From Acetobacter estunensis (lineage in GTDB: Bacteria > Pseudomonadota > Alphaproteobacteria > Acetobacterales > Acetobacteraceae), in NCBI RefSeq assembly GCF_019083805.1, contig NZ_JAHRDV010000003.1:1-64000 (forward strand): 64,000 nt of DNA, written 5' to 3'. Positions 46,337 through 56,425 of this stretch are shown piece by piece. A program made the position numbers and the translations under genes. A model generated the notes under the pieces. The model saw only the letters and a list, made by a program, of their open reading frames with translations, searched no databases and was not told the origin of the DNA. Numbering within the stretch: position 1 is the first letter of the stretch; each line of letters begins with the position of its first letter.

Positions 46337-48529
46337 ATGATCCTTTTTCTTTCACGCATGTCCGGCCGAACCGGCGTGACGGGTGGCTTTTCCACCCGAT
46401 GTCTCCTCGCCACGGGGCTGACTTCGGTCCTGCTTCTTACCTCGGCGCCCGCTCAGGCTGGCAGTTCGTTCCAGACCAACCAGATCGACGGAAGCACCAC
46501 GGTTTCCGGCACGGGCGAAACCCTCGCCCAGTTGGTGAGCGCAATCCAGTCGAACACGACCTCCATCAATTCGGTCACGTCCTCGGTCAACAACGCCTAT
46601 CTGCTTGCCGTCGGCGCCATCCAGTCCTCGCTGCTCGGCACGTCAGGCGGCGTGGCGGTGCTGGATTCCACCGGCGCCATGACCTCGCCCCTTTCCACGA
46701 CGATAGCTACCGCAAGCGACAATGCCACAATCGGATGGAACGCCGATCAAACATGGACCGTCAATTCCGGAACCGGCACGCAGTACGCCAATCCAAAAAT
46801 CGCCTTTAATCACCCGTGGACCATGGGATACGACTCATCGGACAATGCCCAGACCGATGACTACATGCCGCCCACTCATCTACGGCTCGGCGGCTCGCAG
46901 GAATTCGACGGTGTACCGCTCTTTGTCCACAACGTGCCTTACAGCGAAGGCAATATGGGCATCGTCGAAGGCGTCTTTCTGCAGTCCGAGAATATGCGCG
47001 GCTCCATCGCGGGTGTCGGCCCGGGAGGCGCAGATGCCGTAACGACCTACGACAACTACGATGTCGTTGCCCGTTATACCTTCGCAGGTCCCAGTTCGCC
47101 CATTTTCACCGCCACCGGCAGCGCTGTCACAGCGCCTGATGGCCAGACGCATATTCCGGTATTTTACAGTTGGGGAGCCACTTTTGCCAATCCGTTACCA
47201 CAGGCATGGTCGGACTGGATCAAGAGTCATCCCCACACCCGCATGATTACCAACGAGATTGGCGTGGACCCATCGTCTCATAAGAACGCCACCTATGTCG
47301 GCATGCTGACAGGCTACGCAATGGACGACAACGGTCTCGTAAAGACCGTAACGACCGATGGATGGCGTATTTTCGGACAGGCCAGCATCAGCGGTGCTTC
47401 TACAACCAATGAAACGCCCGGCACGTCTTCCATGGACGGGACGACACCGGCCGTCGACACCGTGTGGTCCGACTTCGGCGACCCCGCCATCATGTTCGGC
47501 GCTTACACCAAAGCCTTTGATGCCAATGCCGTTTGCTACATGCCCGGCCCTACACCACATGCCACACCTGGCGACATCAACGATCCGACCGGCAAGATAA
47601 ACAACCAACTCCGCGCCTGTGAAGGGATCGAATACGACCTATGGGACGATGACACCACAGGTGAAGCGGGCGTCATGCACGGCATAACCGTGTCCTATAG
47701 CGGCACTACCTCTCCTGCCGCAGACAGCTTCGACATGGCTCTTGCCGGCGGGAATGCCAACATGATCCTGCTTGAGGGTGAATGGTATTCGATGAATATA
47801 GGCTCCCGCTCCTTTTCCTCAGCGGGATATGGTGGCCCTGACTATGCCGCTGGCTCGAAGAAAGTCGTGGCCGACTTCGGACAGTCCAATCGTCCCGGCT
47901 GGGATGCCGATGCAGCATCTCCTGCCTATTCCCACAACATGCGCATGACGATCTGGAACACGCGCAATCAGGACGACACCAGCAATCAGAACGATTACAA
48001 TGACATAACCACAAGCATTGGCGTGCAGGTGGATGGTCACGGCGATGTCCACCAACTCAGCATGGATGGCACAGTGCAGGAACACATGGAGTTCAATCCT
48101 GCCAGTTTCCCCAACGGGATCGCCCTGTGCGGTTATTACGGCTGCGGATTTGCCGTGGACATCTATGGAACGCCAGAGTTCACCGATAATGCCGTGATGC
48201 ACGCGGGCAAGTCTCTTATGCTTGAAGACCCCAACGACACACTTCGCGTCTATATCTACGGAAACACAGACGGAACCACTCACGTTCTCGGTGCGGCGGG
48301 CCTGACCGAGGACGCTCTTACCGTTGACGGTGGTCTCAAAATGAATGGCACGATCACCAATCTCAACTCTAGCTACGCCTCCCTGCCCACTTCCGGGAGC
48401 GCCACAGGCGCCCAGATTTACTGCACCGACTGTTATGCCTCCGCTGGCTCCTCTGCCCACAAAGGCATTCCCGTGTGGTGGAACGGCACGGCGTGGACCG
48501 ACGCGCTCGGAATAACGGCTCTGCACTGA
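46337..48529 (+). CDS. Large secreted protein, tail-fibre-like C-terminus, unknown function
   Basis: A 730-residue protein. Residues 1-35 form a signal peptide (CLLATGLTSVLLLTSAPAQA). Residues 40-110 are Ser/Thr/Asn-rich with heptad-like spacing (ETLAQLVSAIQSNTTSINSV), possibly a short trimeric coiled coil. The middle 500 residues are Asp/Gly/Thr/Asn-rich, beta-strand-like, with no domain known to me. Near the C-terminus GSATGAQIYCTDCYASAG and GIPVWWNGTAWTDALG resemble receptor-binding ends of phage tail fibres. No phage genes lie nearby, which argues for an independent surface or secreted protein. Start at MILFLSRM is uncertain; an internal ATG 7 codons later also gives a signal peptide. Confidence 0.75.
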   Translation: MILFLSRMSGRTGVTGGFSTRCLLATGLTSVLLLTSAPAQAGSSFQTNQIDGSTTVSGTGETLAQLVSAIQSNTTSINSVTSSVNNAYLLAVGAIQSSLLGTSGGVAVLDSTGAMTSPLSTTIATASDNATIGWNADQTWTVNSGTGTQYANPKIAFNHPWTMGYDSSDNAQTDDYMPPTHLRLGGSQEFDGVPLFVHNVPYSEGNMGIVEGVFLQSENMRGSIAGVGPGGADAVTTYDNYDVVARYTFAGPSSPIFTATGSAVTAPDGQTHIPVFYSWGATFANPLPQAWSDWIKSHPHTRMITNEIGVDPSSHKNATYVGMLTGYAMDDNGLVKTVTTDGWRIFGQASISGASTTNETPGTSSMDGTTPAVDTVWSDFGDPAIMFGAYTKAFDANAVCYMPGPTPHATPGDINDPTGKINNQLRACEGIEYDLWDDDTTGEAGVMHGITVSYSGTTSPAADSFDMALAGGNANMILLEGEWYSMNIGSRSFSSAGYGGPDYAAGSKKVVADFGQSNRPGWDADAASPAYSHNMRMTIWNTRNQDDTSNQNDYNDITTSIGVQVDGHGDVHQLSMDGTVQEHMEFNPASFPNGIALCGYYGCGFAVDIYGTPEFTDNAVMHAGKSLMLEDPNDTLRVYIYGNTDGTTHVLGAAGLTEDALTVDGGLKMNGTITNLNSSYASLPTSGSATGAQIYCTDCYASAGSSAHKGIPVWWNGTAWTDALGITALH

Positions 48530-48592
48530 CAGGAGTCGTTTGTCTGCGGGATACGACGCTTCATTTGGCAGAGACTTCAACAAGGCGCATAG

Positions 48593-49768
<1,176 letters not shown>

Positions 49769-49778
49769 CACGCCCTAC

Positions 49779-49814
49779 AGGAAACGTCTTCGTTGACGGA
49801 GGCGTTTCCTCTTC
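49779..49814 (+). terminator. Candidate terminator after hemB
   Basis: Stem AGGAAACG/CGTTTCCT with a 16-nt interior that can pair further, followed by CTTC, 11 nt after the hemB stop. Confidence 0.6.
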
Positions 49815-49878
49815 GGCATCATCTTTCTTCCCGGTCGGCTCGCTCATCCAACCGCAGGAAGGGAGGCGCTACGAGACG

Positions 49879-50616
49879 ATGACGTTTTCATCCCGCCACC
49901 CCCAGTTTTTCTACACCACGGCCCCTCTGCCCTGCCCCTATCTGCCGGACAGAGTGGAGCGGAAGGTCGTCACCGATCTCACCGGCCCGAACGCGGAAGC
50001 CCTGCACGACCGGCTCTCGCGTGCCGGCTTCCGGCGCAGCCACATGATCGCCTATGCCCCCGTATGCAACGGGTGCAATGCCTGCGTGCCCATTCGCCTG
50101 CCCGTGGAGCGCTTCCAGCGCACCCGCACCCAGCGGCGCACATGGAACACAAACGTGGATCTCGAAGGCTTCGAGGTGCCTCCCCGCGCCACGCCCGAAC
50201 AGTTCGATCTCTTCCAGCGCTATCAGGCCACGCGCCACGCGGAAGGCGACATGGCCAGCATGACCTTTGCCGATTACCGCTCGATGGTGGAGGACACCCC
50301 TATCGACACCTGTATGGTCGAGTTCCGCAATCCGCACGGAGAACTGCTCATCACCTCGCTGGTGGATCGGGTGGGTGACGGCCTTTCCGCCGTCTACAGT
50401 TTCTACGAACCCGACCTGCCGAACCGCTCGCTGGGCAGTTTCTCTATCATGTGGCTCGTTGAACATGCGCGCACGCTTGGCCTGCCCTATGTCTATCTGG
50501 GCTACTGGATAGCGCGCAGCCCCAAGATGGCCTACAAATCCGGCTTCCGCCCCGCCGAAATCCTCGCCGGTGGGGTGTGGCGCGATCTCGACGCACGCGA
50601 TCTGCCTCCTGCGTGA
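49879..50616 (+). CDS. bpt: Aspartate/glutamate leucyltransferase (N-end rule)
   Basis: A 245-residue aminoacyl-tRNA-protein transferase of the bacterial Bpt type, which places leucine on N-terminal Asp or Glu to mark proteins for ClpS/ClpAP. The N-terminal cysteine pair is in VCNGCNACVPIRLPVERF; the conserved YLGYWIARSPKMAYKSGFRPAE ends the catalytic core. Length fits Bpt (about 250). The alternative is an arginyltransferase (ATE1), which is eukaryotic. It lies 110 nt after hemB and before a two-component system. Confidence 0.92.
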   Translation: MTFSSRHPQFFYTTAPLPCPYLPDRVERKVVTDLTGPNAEALHDRLSRAGFRRSHMIAYAPVCNGCNACVPIRLPVERFQRTRTQRRTWNTNVDLEGFEVPPRATPEQFDLFQRYQATRHAEGDMASMTFADYRSMVEDTPIDTCMVEFRNPHGELLITSLVDRVGDGLSAVYSFYEPDLPNRSLGSFSIMWLVEHARTLGLPYVYLGYWIARSPKMAYKSGFRPAEILAGGVWRDLDARDLPPA

Positions 50617-50682
50617 CAGGATCTGTTCGCGCTCCTAGAATGACACCACTGCCCGTGAACCTACGGCCCCGGAGGCACGACC

Positions 50683-51363
50683 ATGCGCATACTTCTCGTT
50701 GAGGACGACCCGACCGTTCGCAGCTTCGTCGCCAAGGGTCTCACGGAGACAGGCCATCTCGTGGAACAGGCCGACAACGGCAAGGACGGTCTCTTCCTTG
50801 CCGTGAGCGAAAAGTTCGACGTCATCATCCTTGACCGGATGTTGCCCGGCGGCATTGACGGACTGCGTATTCTCGAAACCCTTCGCGCCCAGCAAAACGC
50901 CACCCCCGTGCTCGTTCTTTCCGCGCTGGGTGACGTGGACGATCGCGTGGCAGGACTGAAAGCCGGCAGTGATGATTATCTGACCAAACCCTTTGCCTTC
51001 TCCGAACTGCTGGCCCGCGTGGAAGCGCTCGGACGTCGCAGCCGCAATGAAACGGTGCCACAGACACGGCTCGAAGTGGGTGGGCTGGAAATGGACCTGC
51101 TCTCACGCGCCGTGAAGCGGGAGGGACAAAAAATCGATCTCCAGCCGCGCGAGTTTCGCCTGCTGGAGTTCCTGATGCGTCACGCCGGACAGGTGGTGAC
51201 GCGCACAATGCTGCTCGAAGGCGTGTGGGACTACCATTTCGATCCGCAGACTAACGTCATCGATGTTCATGTCTCGCGCCTGCGCCAGAAAGTGGACAAG
51301 CCGTTCGAAAAGCCCATGATCCACACGGTCCGCAACGCCGGTTACATGCTGAGCGCCGACTGA
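50683..51363 (+). CDS. OmpR-family response regulator
   Basis: A 226-residue regulator. Receiver domain: MRILLVEDDPTVRSF (acid pocket), phosphoacceptor Asp51 in VIILDRMLPGG, and the Lys in SDDYLTKPF; the C-terminal winged helix has LQPREFRLLEFLMRHAGQVVTR and VDKPFEKPMIHTVRNAGYML. GGAGG precedes the ATG. It lies 16 nt before a sensor kinase, its presumed partner. Target genes are unknown; the exported proteins that follow are candidates by position. Confidence 0.95.
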   Translation: MRILLVEDDPTVRSFVAKGLTETGHLVEQADNGKDGLFLAVSEKFDVIILDRMLPGGIDGLRILETLRAQQNATPVLVLSALGDVDDRVAGLKAGSDDYLTKPFAFSELLARVEALGRRSRNETVPQTRLEVGGLEMDLLSRAVKREGQKIDLQPREFRLLEFLMRHAGQVVTRTMLLEGVWDYHFDPQTNVIDVHVSRLRQKVDKPFEKPMIHTVRNAGYMLSAD

Positions 51364-51379
51364 CCGGCCACCGCGCCCG

Positions 51380-52915
51380 ATGACCGATCCGACTCCACCT
51401 TCCGATGGACACAGGCGCTCGCGCCGTCGTTTCTCCCTTGCGGCCCTGCGCCATCACATCGGCGGCCTGCGCTCAGCCGGGGTGCGGTTCGCGCTAGGTT
51501 ACGCCGTGCTCTTCTGGGTGTCGGCAGTGCTCTTCCTGTCCGTCATCTGGTGGGGCACCGCCGAGCTGATCGAGCGACAGGTAGAAGCCTCCGTCGCCGC
51601 CGATGCCCGCGCCCTGTCCGAACGCTGGACCGATGGCGGCCTGTCCGCCCTCGCACTGACCATCGAAGACCGGCTGGAAGACAACGTGGACGATGACGCG
51701 CTCTATCTGCTCGTCGATCGCAACGGTGTCCGCGTCGCCGGCAATTTGCCCTCATGGCCCGAAGCCGTGGCCATGAGCAATGTGTGGTACCAGCTCACCA
51801 TCCGCCGCGCCGGTGTGCGCGGCATCGCGGAAGTTCAGGGCTTTGACCTGCCGCGTGGCTACCGTCTCCTCGTCGGGCGCGACGTACGCGACCGTACCGC
51901 CCTGCGCCATCTGCTCACCGACACGCTGCTCTGGGCGTGGGTCGTCATCACGGCGCTCGCACTCCTCGGTGCGCTGCTGGTGCGCAAGATGTTTCGGCGC
52001 ATGGTCTCCTCCATCGCACGCACCACCTCGGCCATCGCTCACGGCGACATGCATCGCCGCATGCCCCTGTCCGGACGCGGCGACGAACTGGACGAGGTGA
52101 GCGAGGCGATCAACGAGATGCTCGACCGCATCGCGCGGCTGATGGATGGCGTGAAGCAGGTCTCCAACGCCATCGCGCACGATCTGCGCACCCCCATCAC
52201 GCGCGCGCGCGCCCAACTCGAATACGCGGCTCTCCATGCTCATGACGAAGGCACGCTGCGCGCCGCCATCGAAGAAGGCGTAAACGATCTGGACAACATC
52301 ACCGCTGTTTTCGAGGCGCTCCTGCGCATCGCCCAGATCGAGGCCGGCGCGCGCCGTTCCGCCTTCGCCACGTTCGATCTCGTCCCCGTCCTGCAGGACA
52401 TCGTGGAGCTCTATGAACCTCTGGCGGACGAGCAGGACATCCGTCTGGTGCCCCGCCTGCCCGAGCAGGTGAAATTCTACGGAGACCGCTCGATGATCCA
52501 GCAGGCGGTTTCGAACCTGATCGACAATGCCCTCAAGTTTTCTCCTCAAGGAGGAGAGGTGACCATCGCCGTCGCGACCGGACCGGATCTTCTCCATGAA
52601 GACCGTCCCGATGCGCGCGTCGCGACCATCACCGTGAGTGATGAAGGAATCGGCATGAGTGAAGCGGACATCGAACGCGCGTCCGAACGCTTCTTCCGGG
52701 CCAATGCGGCGCGCAATACGCCCGGCTCCGGTCTTGGTCTCTCGCTGGTGCAGGCCATCGTGCAGTTGCATGGCGGCACGCTGCGCTACATCCGGCGCGA
52801 ACCGGGCCTGTCCGTCCGCATGACCCTGCCGCTTCCACAGGAAGCCAGCAAAAACGCGGTGGCTGACATGACGCAGGATTCACCCACGTCTCATGCTCAC
52901 GACAAAGAAACCTGA
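51380..52915 (+). CDS. Sensor histidine kinase with HAMP domain
   Basis: A 511-residue membrane kinase. Two transmembrane segments (ALGYAVLFWVSAVLFLSVIWW, about 38-58, and LLWAWVVITALALLGALLV, about 183-201) frame a periplasmic sensor region of about 125 residues of unknown ligand. HAMP follows, then His267 in NAIAHDLRTPITRARAQL as phosphoacceptor, and the ATP-binding N (VSNLIDNALKFSPQGG), G1 (ISVSDEG-type TVSDEGIGMSEADIE) and G2 (GSGLGLSLVQAIV) boxes. The last 25 residues are unconserved. It is 16 nt after its response regulator; the next gene starts 13 nt downstream. Confidence 0.93.
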   Translation: MTDPTPPSDGHRRSRRRFSLAALRHHIGGLRSAGVRFALGYAVLFWVSAVLFLSVIWWGTAELIERQVEASVAADARALSERWTDGGLSALALTIEDRLEDNVDDDALYLLVDRNGVRVAGNLPSWPEAVAMSNVWYQLTIRRAGVRGIAEVQGFDLPRGYRLLVGRDVRDRTALRHLLTDTLLWAWVVITALALLGALLVRKMFRRMVSSIARTTSAIAHGDMHRRMPLSGRGDELDEVSEAINEMLDRIARLMDGVKQVSNAIAHDLRTPITRARAQLEYAALHAHDEGTLRAAIEEGVNDLDNITAVFEALLRIAQIEAGARRSAFATFDLVPVLQDIVELYEPLADEQDIRLVPRLPEQVKFYGDRSMIQQAVSNLIDNALKFSPQGGEVTIAVATGPDLLHEDRPDARVATITVSDEGIGMSEADIERASERFFRANAARNTPGSGLGLSLVQAIVQLHGGTLRYIRREPGLSVRMTLPLPQEASKNAVADMTQDSPTSHAHDKET

Positions 52916-52928
52916 TACGATATAAATC

Positions 52929-53339
52929 ATGAGATATCTGCCCCTCCCGGTCGTGCTGCCGATCCTTGCCATCGGACTTTGCGGTGCCGCCGCAGCGGCC
53001 CATGCTCAGGATGATGCAACATCGGCCCGGCAGCTCTTCTCGCGGGAACCGACAGGTCTGAGGGAAGCTCTGCGTGTCCAGACCGTTTCCGTCGAGGTGC
53101 CAGAGGCCACGGGGGCAGAGGCTTCAAAGGCCGATCATTCGCTGGTTGTCACCTCCGACAGCCGTGACTACTGTCGGCGCCTTGTCCGGGCAATCGAAGC
53201 GCATGACGACGGTCAGCATCGGTCTGTCGGCACGCTGAGGGAAGAAGGGCAGACCCTGTGCAGCGAGGGGCACATCCGGCTGGGTGTGTCCCGGTTGCGT
53301 GAAGCCCTTGCCATTCTCAAAGGCCGAAATCATCCATGA
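52929..53339 (+). CDS. Small exported protein downstream of the two-component system
   Basis: A 136-residue protein with a signal peptide of about 26 residues (LPILAIGLCGAAAAAHAQ). The mature part has two cysteines (DYCRRLVRAIEAHDD and GQTLCSEGHIRLG) that could form a disulphide in the periplasm, and a helical C-terminus. I recognise no family. Its stop overlaps the next gene by 4 nt (ATGA), so it is coupled to the SIMPL protein and probably follows the kinase in one transcript. It may be an accessory or output of the sensor. Confidence 0.75.
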   Translation: MRYLPLPVVLPILAIGLCGAAAAAHAQDDATSARQLFSREPTGLREALRVQTVSVEVPEATGAEASKADHSLVVTSDSRDYCRRLVRAIEAHDDGQHRSVGTLREEGQTLCSEGHIRLGVSRLREALAILKGRNHP

Positions 53340-54034
53340 AAATAATACATTCGCGTCTGTGCGGCTTGCTTGCAATGCTCGCCGCCAGCGCGCCGCTGTC
53401 CGCTCTCGCGCAGCAGGCAGGTCATGACGTCTCCACCACAAAGCTGGACGTAAGCGGCACAGGCTCGATCGAAGCCCAGCCCGATCAGGCAACGGCCATC
53501 ATGGTCGTGGAAGAGGAAAACGCCAGCGCTGCCGCAGCCCAGATGCGGGTAAACCAACGGGTGCATCAGGCGATCGAACTGATCCGTAAGACACCGGCGC
53601 TCGATGTTAAAGCCGCCTCTTACAATACGTCCCGTGAGCGGCGTCCCAACAACAACGCGACAAGCTGGGTGGCCCGGCAAACACTTCGCATTCAGGGCAA
53701 GGATCTGGCCACCCTGCTCGACGTCACAGGCAAGCTCCAAGGCATGGGACTAGTTCTGGAAGGCGTGAACTGGACGCTCTCACCCGAACACACCCGCGAT
53801 CTGCAACGTCAGGCCGAGAAGAAGGCGCTGGACGATATGCGTCAACGTGCCAATGACGTGGCGGGGAATCTGGGGCTGAAGATGGTGTCCTTCGCCGAAG
53901 TCTCCGTCAACGAACCGATGGTCTACCGTCCGATGGCGATGATGGCGCGCATGGCGGCGGCCAGCCCCGAGGCCACACCGGAAGAGCAGACGATCAGCGC
54001 CAATGTCCACGCAAGCGTGATCCTCGGCCACTAA
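53336..54034 (+). CDS. Exported SIMPL (DUF541) domain protein
   Basis: A 232-residue protein with a signal peptide (LLAMLAASAPLSALAQ) and a SIMPL domain: TKLDVSGTGSIEAQPDQATAIMVV, AAQMRVNQRVHQAIELIRKT, VARQTLRIQGKDLATLLDV and VNWTLSPEHTRDLQRQAEKKALDDMRQRAND. The family is periplasmic or outer-membrane; one member, BP26 of Brucella, forms oligomeric channels, while most are unassigned. Its start overlaps the upstream exported gene by 4 nt and a strong bidirectional terminator follows. Confidence 0.88.
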   Translation: MKIIHSRLCGLLAMLAASAPLSALAQQAGHDVSTTKLDVSGTGSIEAQPDQATAIMVVEEENASAAAAQMRVNQRVHQAIELIRKTPALDVKAASYNTSRERRPNNNATSWVARQTLRIQGKDLATLLDVTGKLQGMGLVLEGVNWTLSPEHTRDLQRQAEKKALDDMRQRANDVAGNLGLKMVSFAEVSVNEPMVYRPMAMMARMAAASPEATPEEQTISANVHASVILGH

Positions 54035-54036
54035 AG

Positions 54037-54070
54037 AAAAGGCGTGACACTTCACCGTGTCACGCCTTTT
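54037..54070. terminator. Bidirectional terminator between the SIMPL gene and the PfpI gene
   Basis: A perfect 14-bp stem, AAAAGGCGTGACAC/GTGTCACGCCTTTT, with a 6-nt loop. The AAAA and TTTT ends serve both strands. Confidence 0.93.
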
Positions 54071-54075
54071 CCAGA

Positions 54076-54654
54076 TCAGGGCGAAACGCTGGCGCCCAGA
54101 ACCTTCAGAAACTGCGCCAGCCATGTGGGATGAGCAGGCCAAGCTGGGGCGGTGACCAGTTGGTCATCCGTCACGGCCTCCGTCACCGGAATGTCCATAT
54201 AGGTGCCACCAGCCATCTCCACCTCTGGACGGCACGCCGGATAGGCAGAGACCTTGCGGCCCTTCACCAACCCGGCCGCCGTCAAAATCTGAATACCGTG
54301 GCAGATACAGGCAATCGGGCGGTCGGAAAACGCTTTCGCGATCTCAAGCACCTTGGGATCGAGACGCAGATATTCCGGCATACGGCCACCCGGCACGACC
54401 AGACCGATGTAATCGTCCAGATTCAGACCATCGAAACTCGCCGTCAGGGCAAAATGATGACCCGGCTTCTCGCTGTATGTCTGGGCGCCCTCGAAGTCAT
54501 GAATAGCCGTGATGACCGTCTCACCCTTCTTTTTCCCCGGTGAAACCGCATCGACGGTGTAACCAACCATGGTCAGCGCCTGATACGGCACCATGATCTC
54601 ATAATCTTCGACATAATCGCCCGCCAGCATCAGCAGCTTGATCTCGTCGGCCAT
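54076..54654 (-). CDS. DJ-1/PfpI-family protein
   Basis: A 192-residue class I glutamine-amidotransferase-fold protein. The nucleophile elbow is [16 protein letters not shown] ([17 protein letters not shown]), with Glu in [12 protein letters not shown] at the N-terminus and an elongated loop ([19 protein letters not shown]). These features fit the PfpI group that includes intracellular proteases and deglycase-like stress proteins; the substrate is unknown. Start [10 protein letters not shown] is at the domain's first strand. It is 11 nt after moaB. Confidence 0.85.
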   Translation of the reverse strand: MADEIKLLMLAGDYVEDYEIMVPYQALTMVGYTVDAVSPGKKKGETVITAIHDFEGAQTYSEKPGHHFALTASFDGLNLDDYIGLVVPGGRMPEYLRLDPKVLEIAKAFSDRPIACICHGIQILTAAGLVKGRKVSAYPACRPEVEMAGGTYMDIPVTEAVTDDQLVTAPAWPAHPTWLAQFLKVLGASVSP

Positions 54655-54665
54655 GGTGGGTCTCC

Positions 54666-55196
54666 TTATCGTTCTTTCAGGCGCGGCATCAGTTCCACGA
54701 AGTTGCAAGGACGATGACGGTTGTCGAGCTGGAACACGAGAATATCGTCCCATCCGTCCTTCACAGCCCCTGTCGAGCCGGGCAGCGCGAAGAGATATGT
54801 CCCGCCCGTCACACCTGCCAGTGCCCGGGACTGAATCGTGGACGTGCCGATCTTCTGGTACGACAGCATCCGAAACAGTTCACCGAAGCCTTCGATGCGC
54901 TTCTCGATCACCTTCTCAAACGCTTCCGGCGTCACGTCGCGCCCAGTCACACCCGTCCCGCCGTTCGTGATGACCACATCGATTTCAGGATCGGCAATCC
55001 AGTCGAGCAACCGCGTCGTGATGCGCTCGACATCATCGCGCTCGATGGTCCGCGCAGCGACGACATGCCCGGCCCCTTCGATACGCTCGACCAACGCCTG
55101 TCCCGATGTGTCGGTTTCGAGAGTGCGTGTATCCGAAACCGTCATCACGGCGATGCGGACCGGCAGAAAAGGGCGAGAGGTGTCGATGCGTGTCAT
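54666..55196 (-). CDS. moaB: Molybdenum cofactor biosynthesis protein MoaB
   Basis: A 176-residue MoaB/Mog-fold protein. Conserved motifs: [40 protein letters not shown], and [19 protein letters not shown], which hold molybdopterin in adenylyltransferases of the Mog/MoaB type. It probably adenylates molybdopterin before metal insertion; MoaB of E. coli is inactive in this, so activity is an inference. It is 87 nt after the decarboxylase gene and 11 nt before the PfpI gene. Confidence 0.92.
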   Translation of the reverse strand: MTRIDTSRPFLPVRIAVMTVSDTRTLETDTSGQALVERIEGAGHVVAARTIERDDVERITTRLLDWIADPEIDVVITNGGTGVTGRDVTPEAFEKVIEKRIEGFGELFRMLSYQKIGTSTIQSRALAGVTGGTYLFALPGSTGAVKDGWDDILVFQLDNRHRPCNFVELMPRLKER

Positions 55197-55250
55197 GGAA
55201 GCAGCATATTCCGACCTTCGATGATCGAAAAGCCACCATCATCCACACGT

Positions 55251-55275
55251 GTCCCCTCTCACAACAAGAGGGGAC
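55251..55275 (-). terminator. Hairpin between the decarboxylase gene and moaB
   Basis: GTCCCCTC and GAGGGGAC pair over a 9-nt loop, right after the decarboxylase gene on the minus strand. There is no U tract, so it may attenuate rather than end transcription. Confidence 0.45.
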
Positions 55276-55283
55276 ATCTCGTG

Positions 55284-56414
55284 TCAGATGTAATGCTCAG
55301 CCAGTGGCGCGAACCCATTGAAACGGGTTGAGCAATAGGTCGAGACATATGCACCCGCATTGAGCAGTTCGATGCGATCGCCGGATTCCAGCGATAGAGG
55401 CAGCGCATAGGGCGAACGCTCATACAGAATGTCCGCGCCATCGCAGGTAGGACCGGCCAGCGCCACCGGTCCCGTCTCTTCCCCGTCGCGCGCAGTGCGA
55501 ATAGCGTAACGGATGGCCTCGCCCTCCGTCTCAGCAAGGCCGCCAAAACGCCCGATGTCGAGATAGACCCAACGCGGACCATCCTCGCGGCCGCGCTTGC
55601 TCACCAGCACGACTTCAGCCGACACCACACCCGCCGCACCGGCGATGAAGCGTCCCGGCTCGACCAGCATCTCCGGTAAAGCGTTGCCGAAATGCTTGCG
55701 CATCGCTACCGAAATGGCCTCTCCGAACGTGTCGATATCCGGCACATCTTCACGGTAGCGAATGGGAAAACCGCCACCCAGATTGACCATACGAAGGTCC
55801 AGCCCCGCCGCAGACAAATCGCTCACAAGTGCTGCCACCCGGCTGATCGCCATCTCGTAACTGTCCGTCTCGATCTGCTGACTGCCGACATGAAAAGACA
55901 GACCGTAGGGATCGAGACCCAGATCACGGGCACGCAGCATCAGTTCGCGCGCGCTTTCCACCGTGGTGCCAAATTTGCGCGACAGCGGCCATTCCGCGCC
56001 GTAATTGTCCACCAGAAGGCGGCAATACACTCGGGAACCGGGCGCATGACGGGCGATCTTGTCCAGTTCTTCCTCAGAGTCGAAGACGAACAGACGCACG
56101 CCCGCCTCCCACGCGCGACGAATGGCGGATACTTTCTTGACAGTATTGCCGAACGAAATGTCCTCGCCGCGCGCACCGGCATCAAGGCACATTTCGATCT
56201 CCTCCCACGACGCTGCGTCAAAGGAAGAACCAAGAGAGACGAGCCGATCCAGAATCGGACGGGCAGGATTCGCCTTTACGGCGTAATAGATACGGGCAAG
56301 CGGCAGAGCAGCCTGAAGCGCGCGATACCGCTCTTCGACGGCATCGACATCCACCACAAGACAGGGTGTAGCCGGCTGCTTCTCCGCGAGGAACTGCGAG
56401 ATTTTGGGAGTCAT
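55284..56414 (-). CDS. Ornithine/diaminopimelate decarboxylase-family (alanine racemase-like fold) enzyme
   Basis: A 376-residue PLP decarboxylase of the fold-III group, the size of eukaryotic-type ornithine decarboxylase. The PLP Lys is Lys47 in ARIYYAVKANPARPI; other motifs are SLGSSFDAASWEEIEMCL, FHVGSQQIETDSYEMA, NLGGGFPI and the catalytic-cysteine-containing GPTCDGADILYE followed by AGAYVSTYCSTRFNGF. It probably makes putrescine from ornithine for polyamines; lysine or diaminopimelate as substrate cannot be excluded. Start MTPKISQFLAEK has AGAAGG before it. The gene is preceded by a structured leader like those of speF genes of this class. Confidence 0.88.
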   Translation of the reverse strand: MTPKISQFLAEKQPATPCLVVDVDAVEERYRALQAALPLARIYYAVKANPARPILDRLVSLGSSFDAASWEEIEMCLDAGARGEDISFGNTVKKVSAIRRAWEAGVRLFVFDSEEELDKIARHAPGSRVYCRLLVDNYGAEWPLSRKFGTTVESARELMLRARDLGLDPYGLSFHVGSQQIETDSYEMAISRVAALVSDLSAAGLDLRMVNLGGGFPIRYREDVPDIDTFGEAISVAMRKHFGNALPEMLVEPGRFIAGAAGVVSAEVVLVSKRGREDGPRWVYLDIGRFGGLAETEGEAIRYAIRTARDGEETGPVALAGPTCDGADILYERSPYALPLSLESGDRIELLNAGAYVSTYCSTRFNGFAPLAEHYI

Positions 56415-56425
56415 CGCACTTGAAA

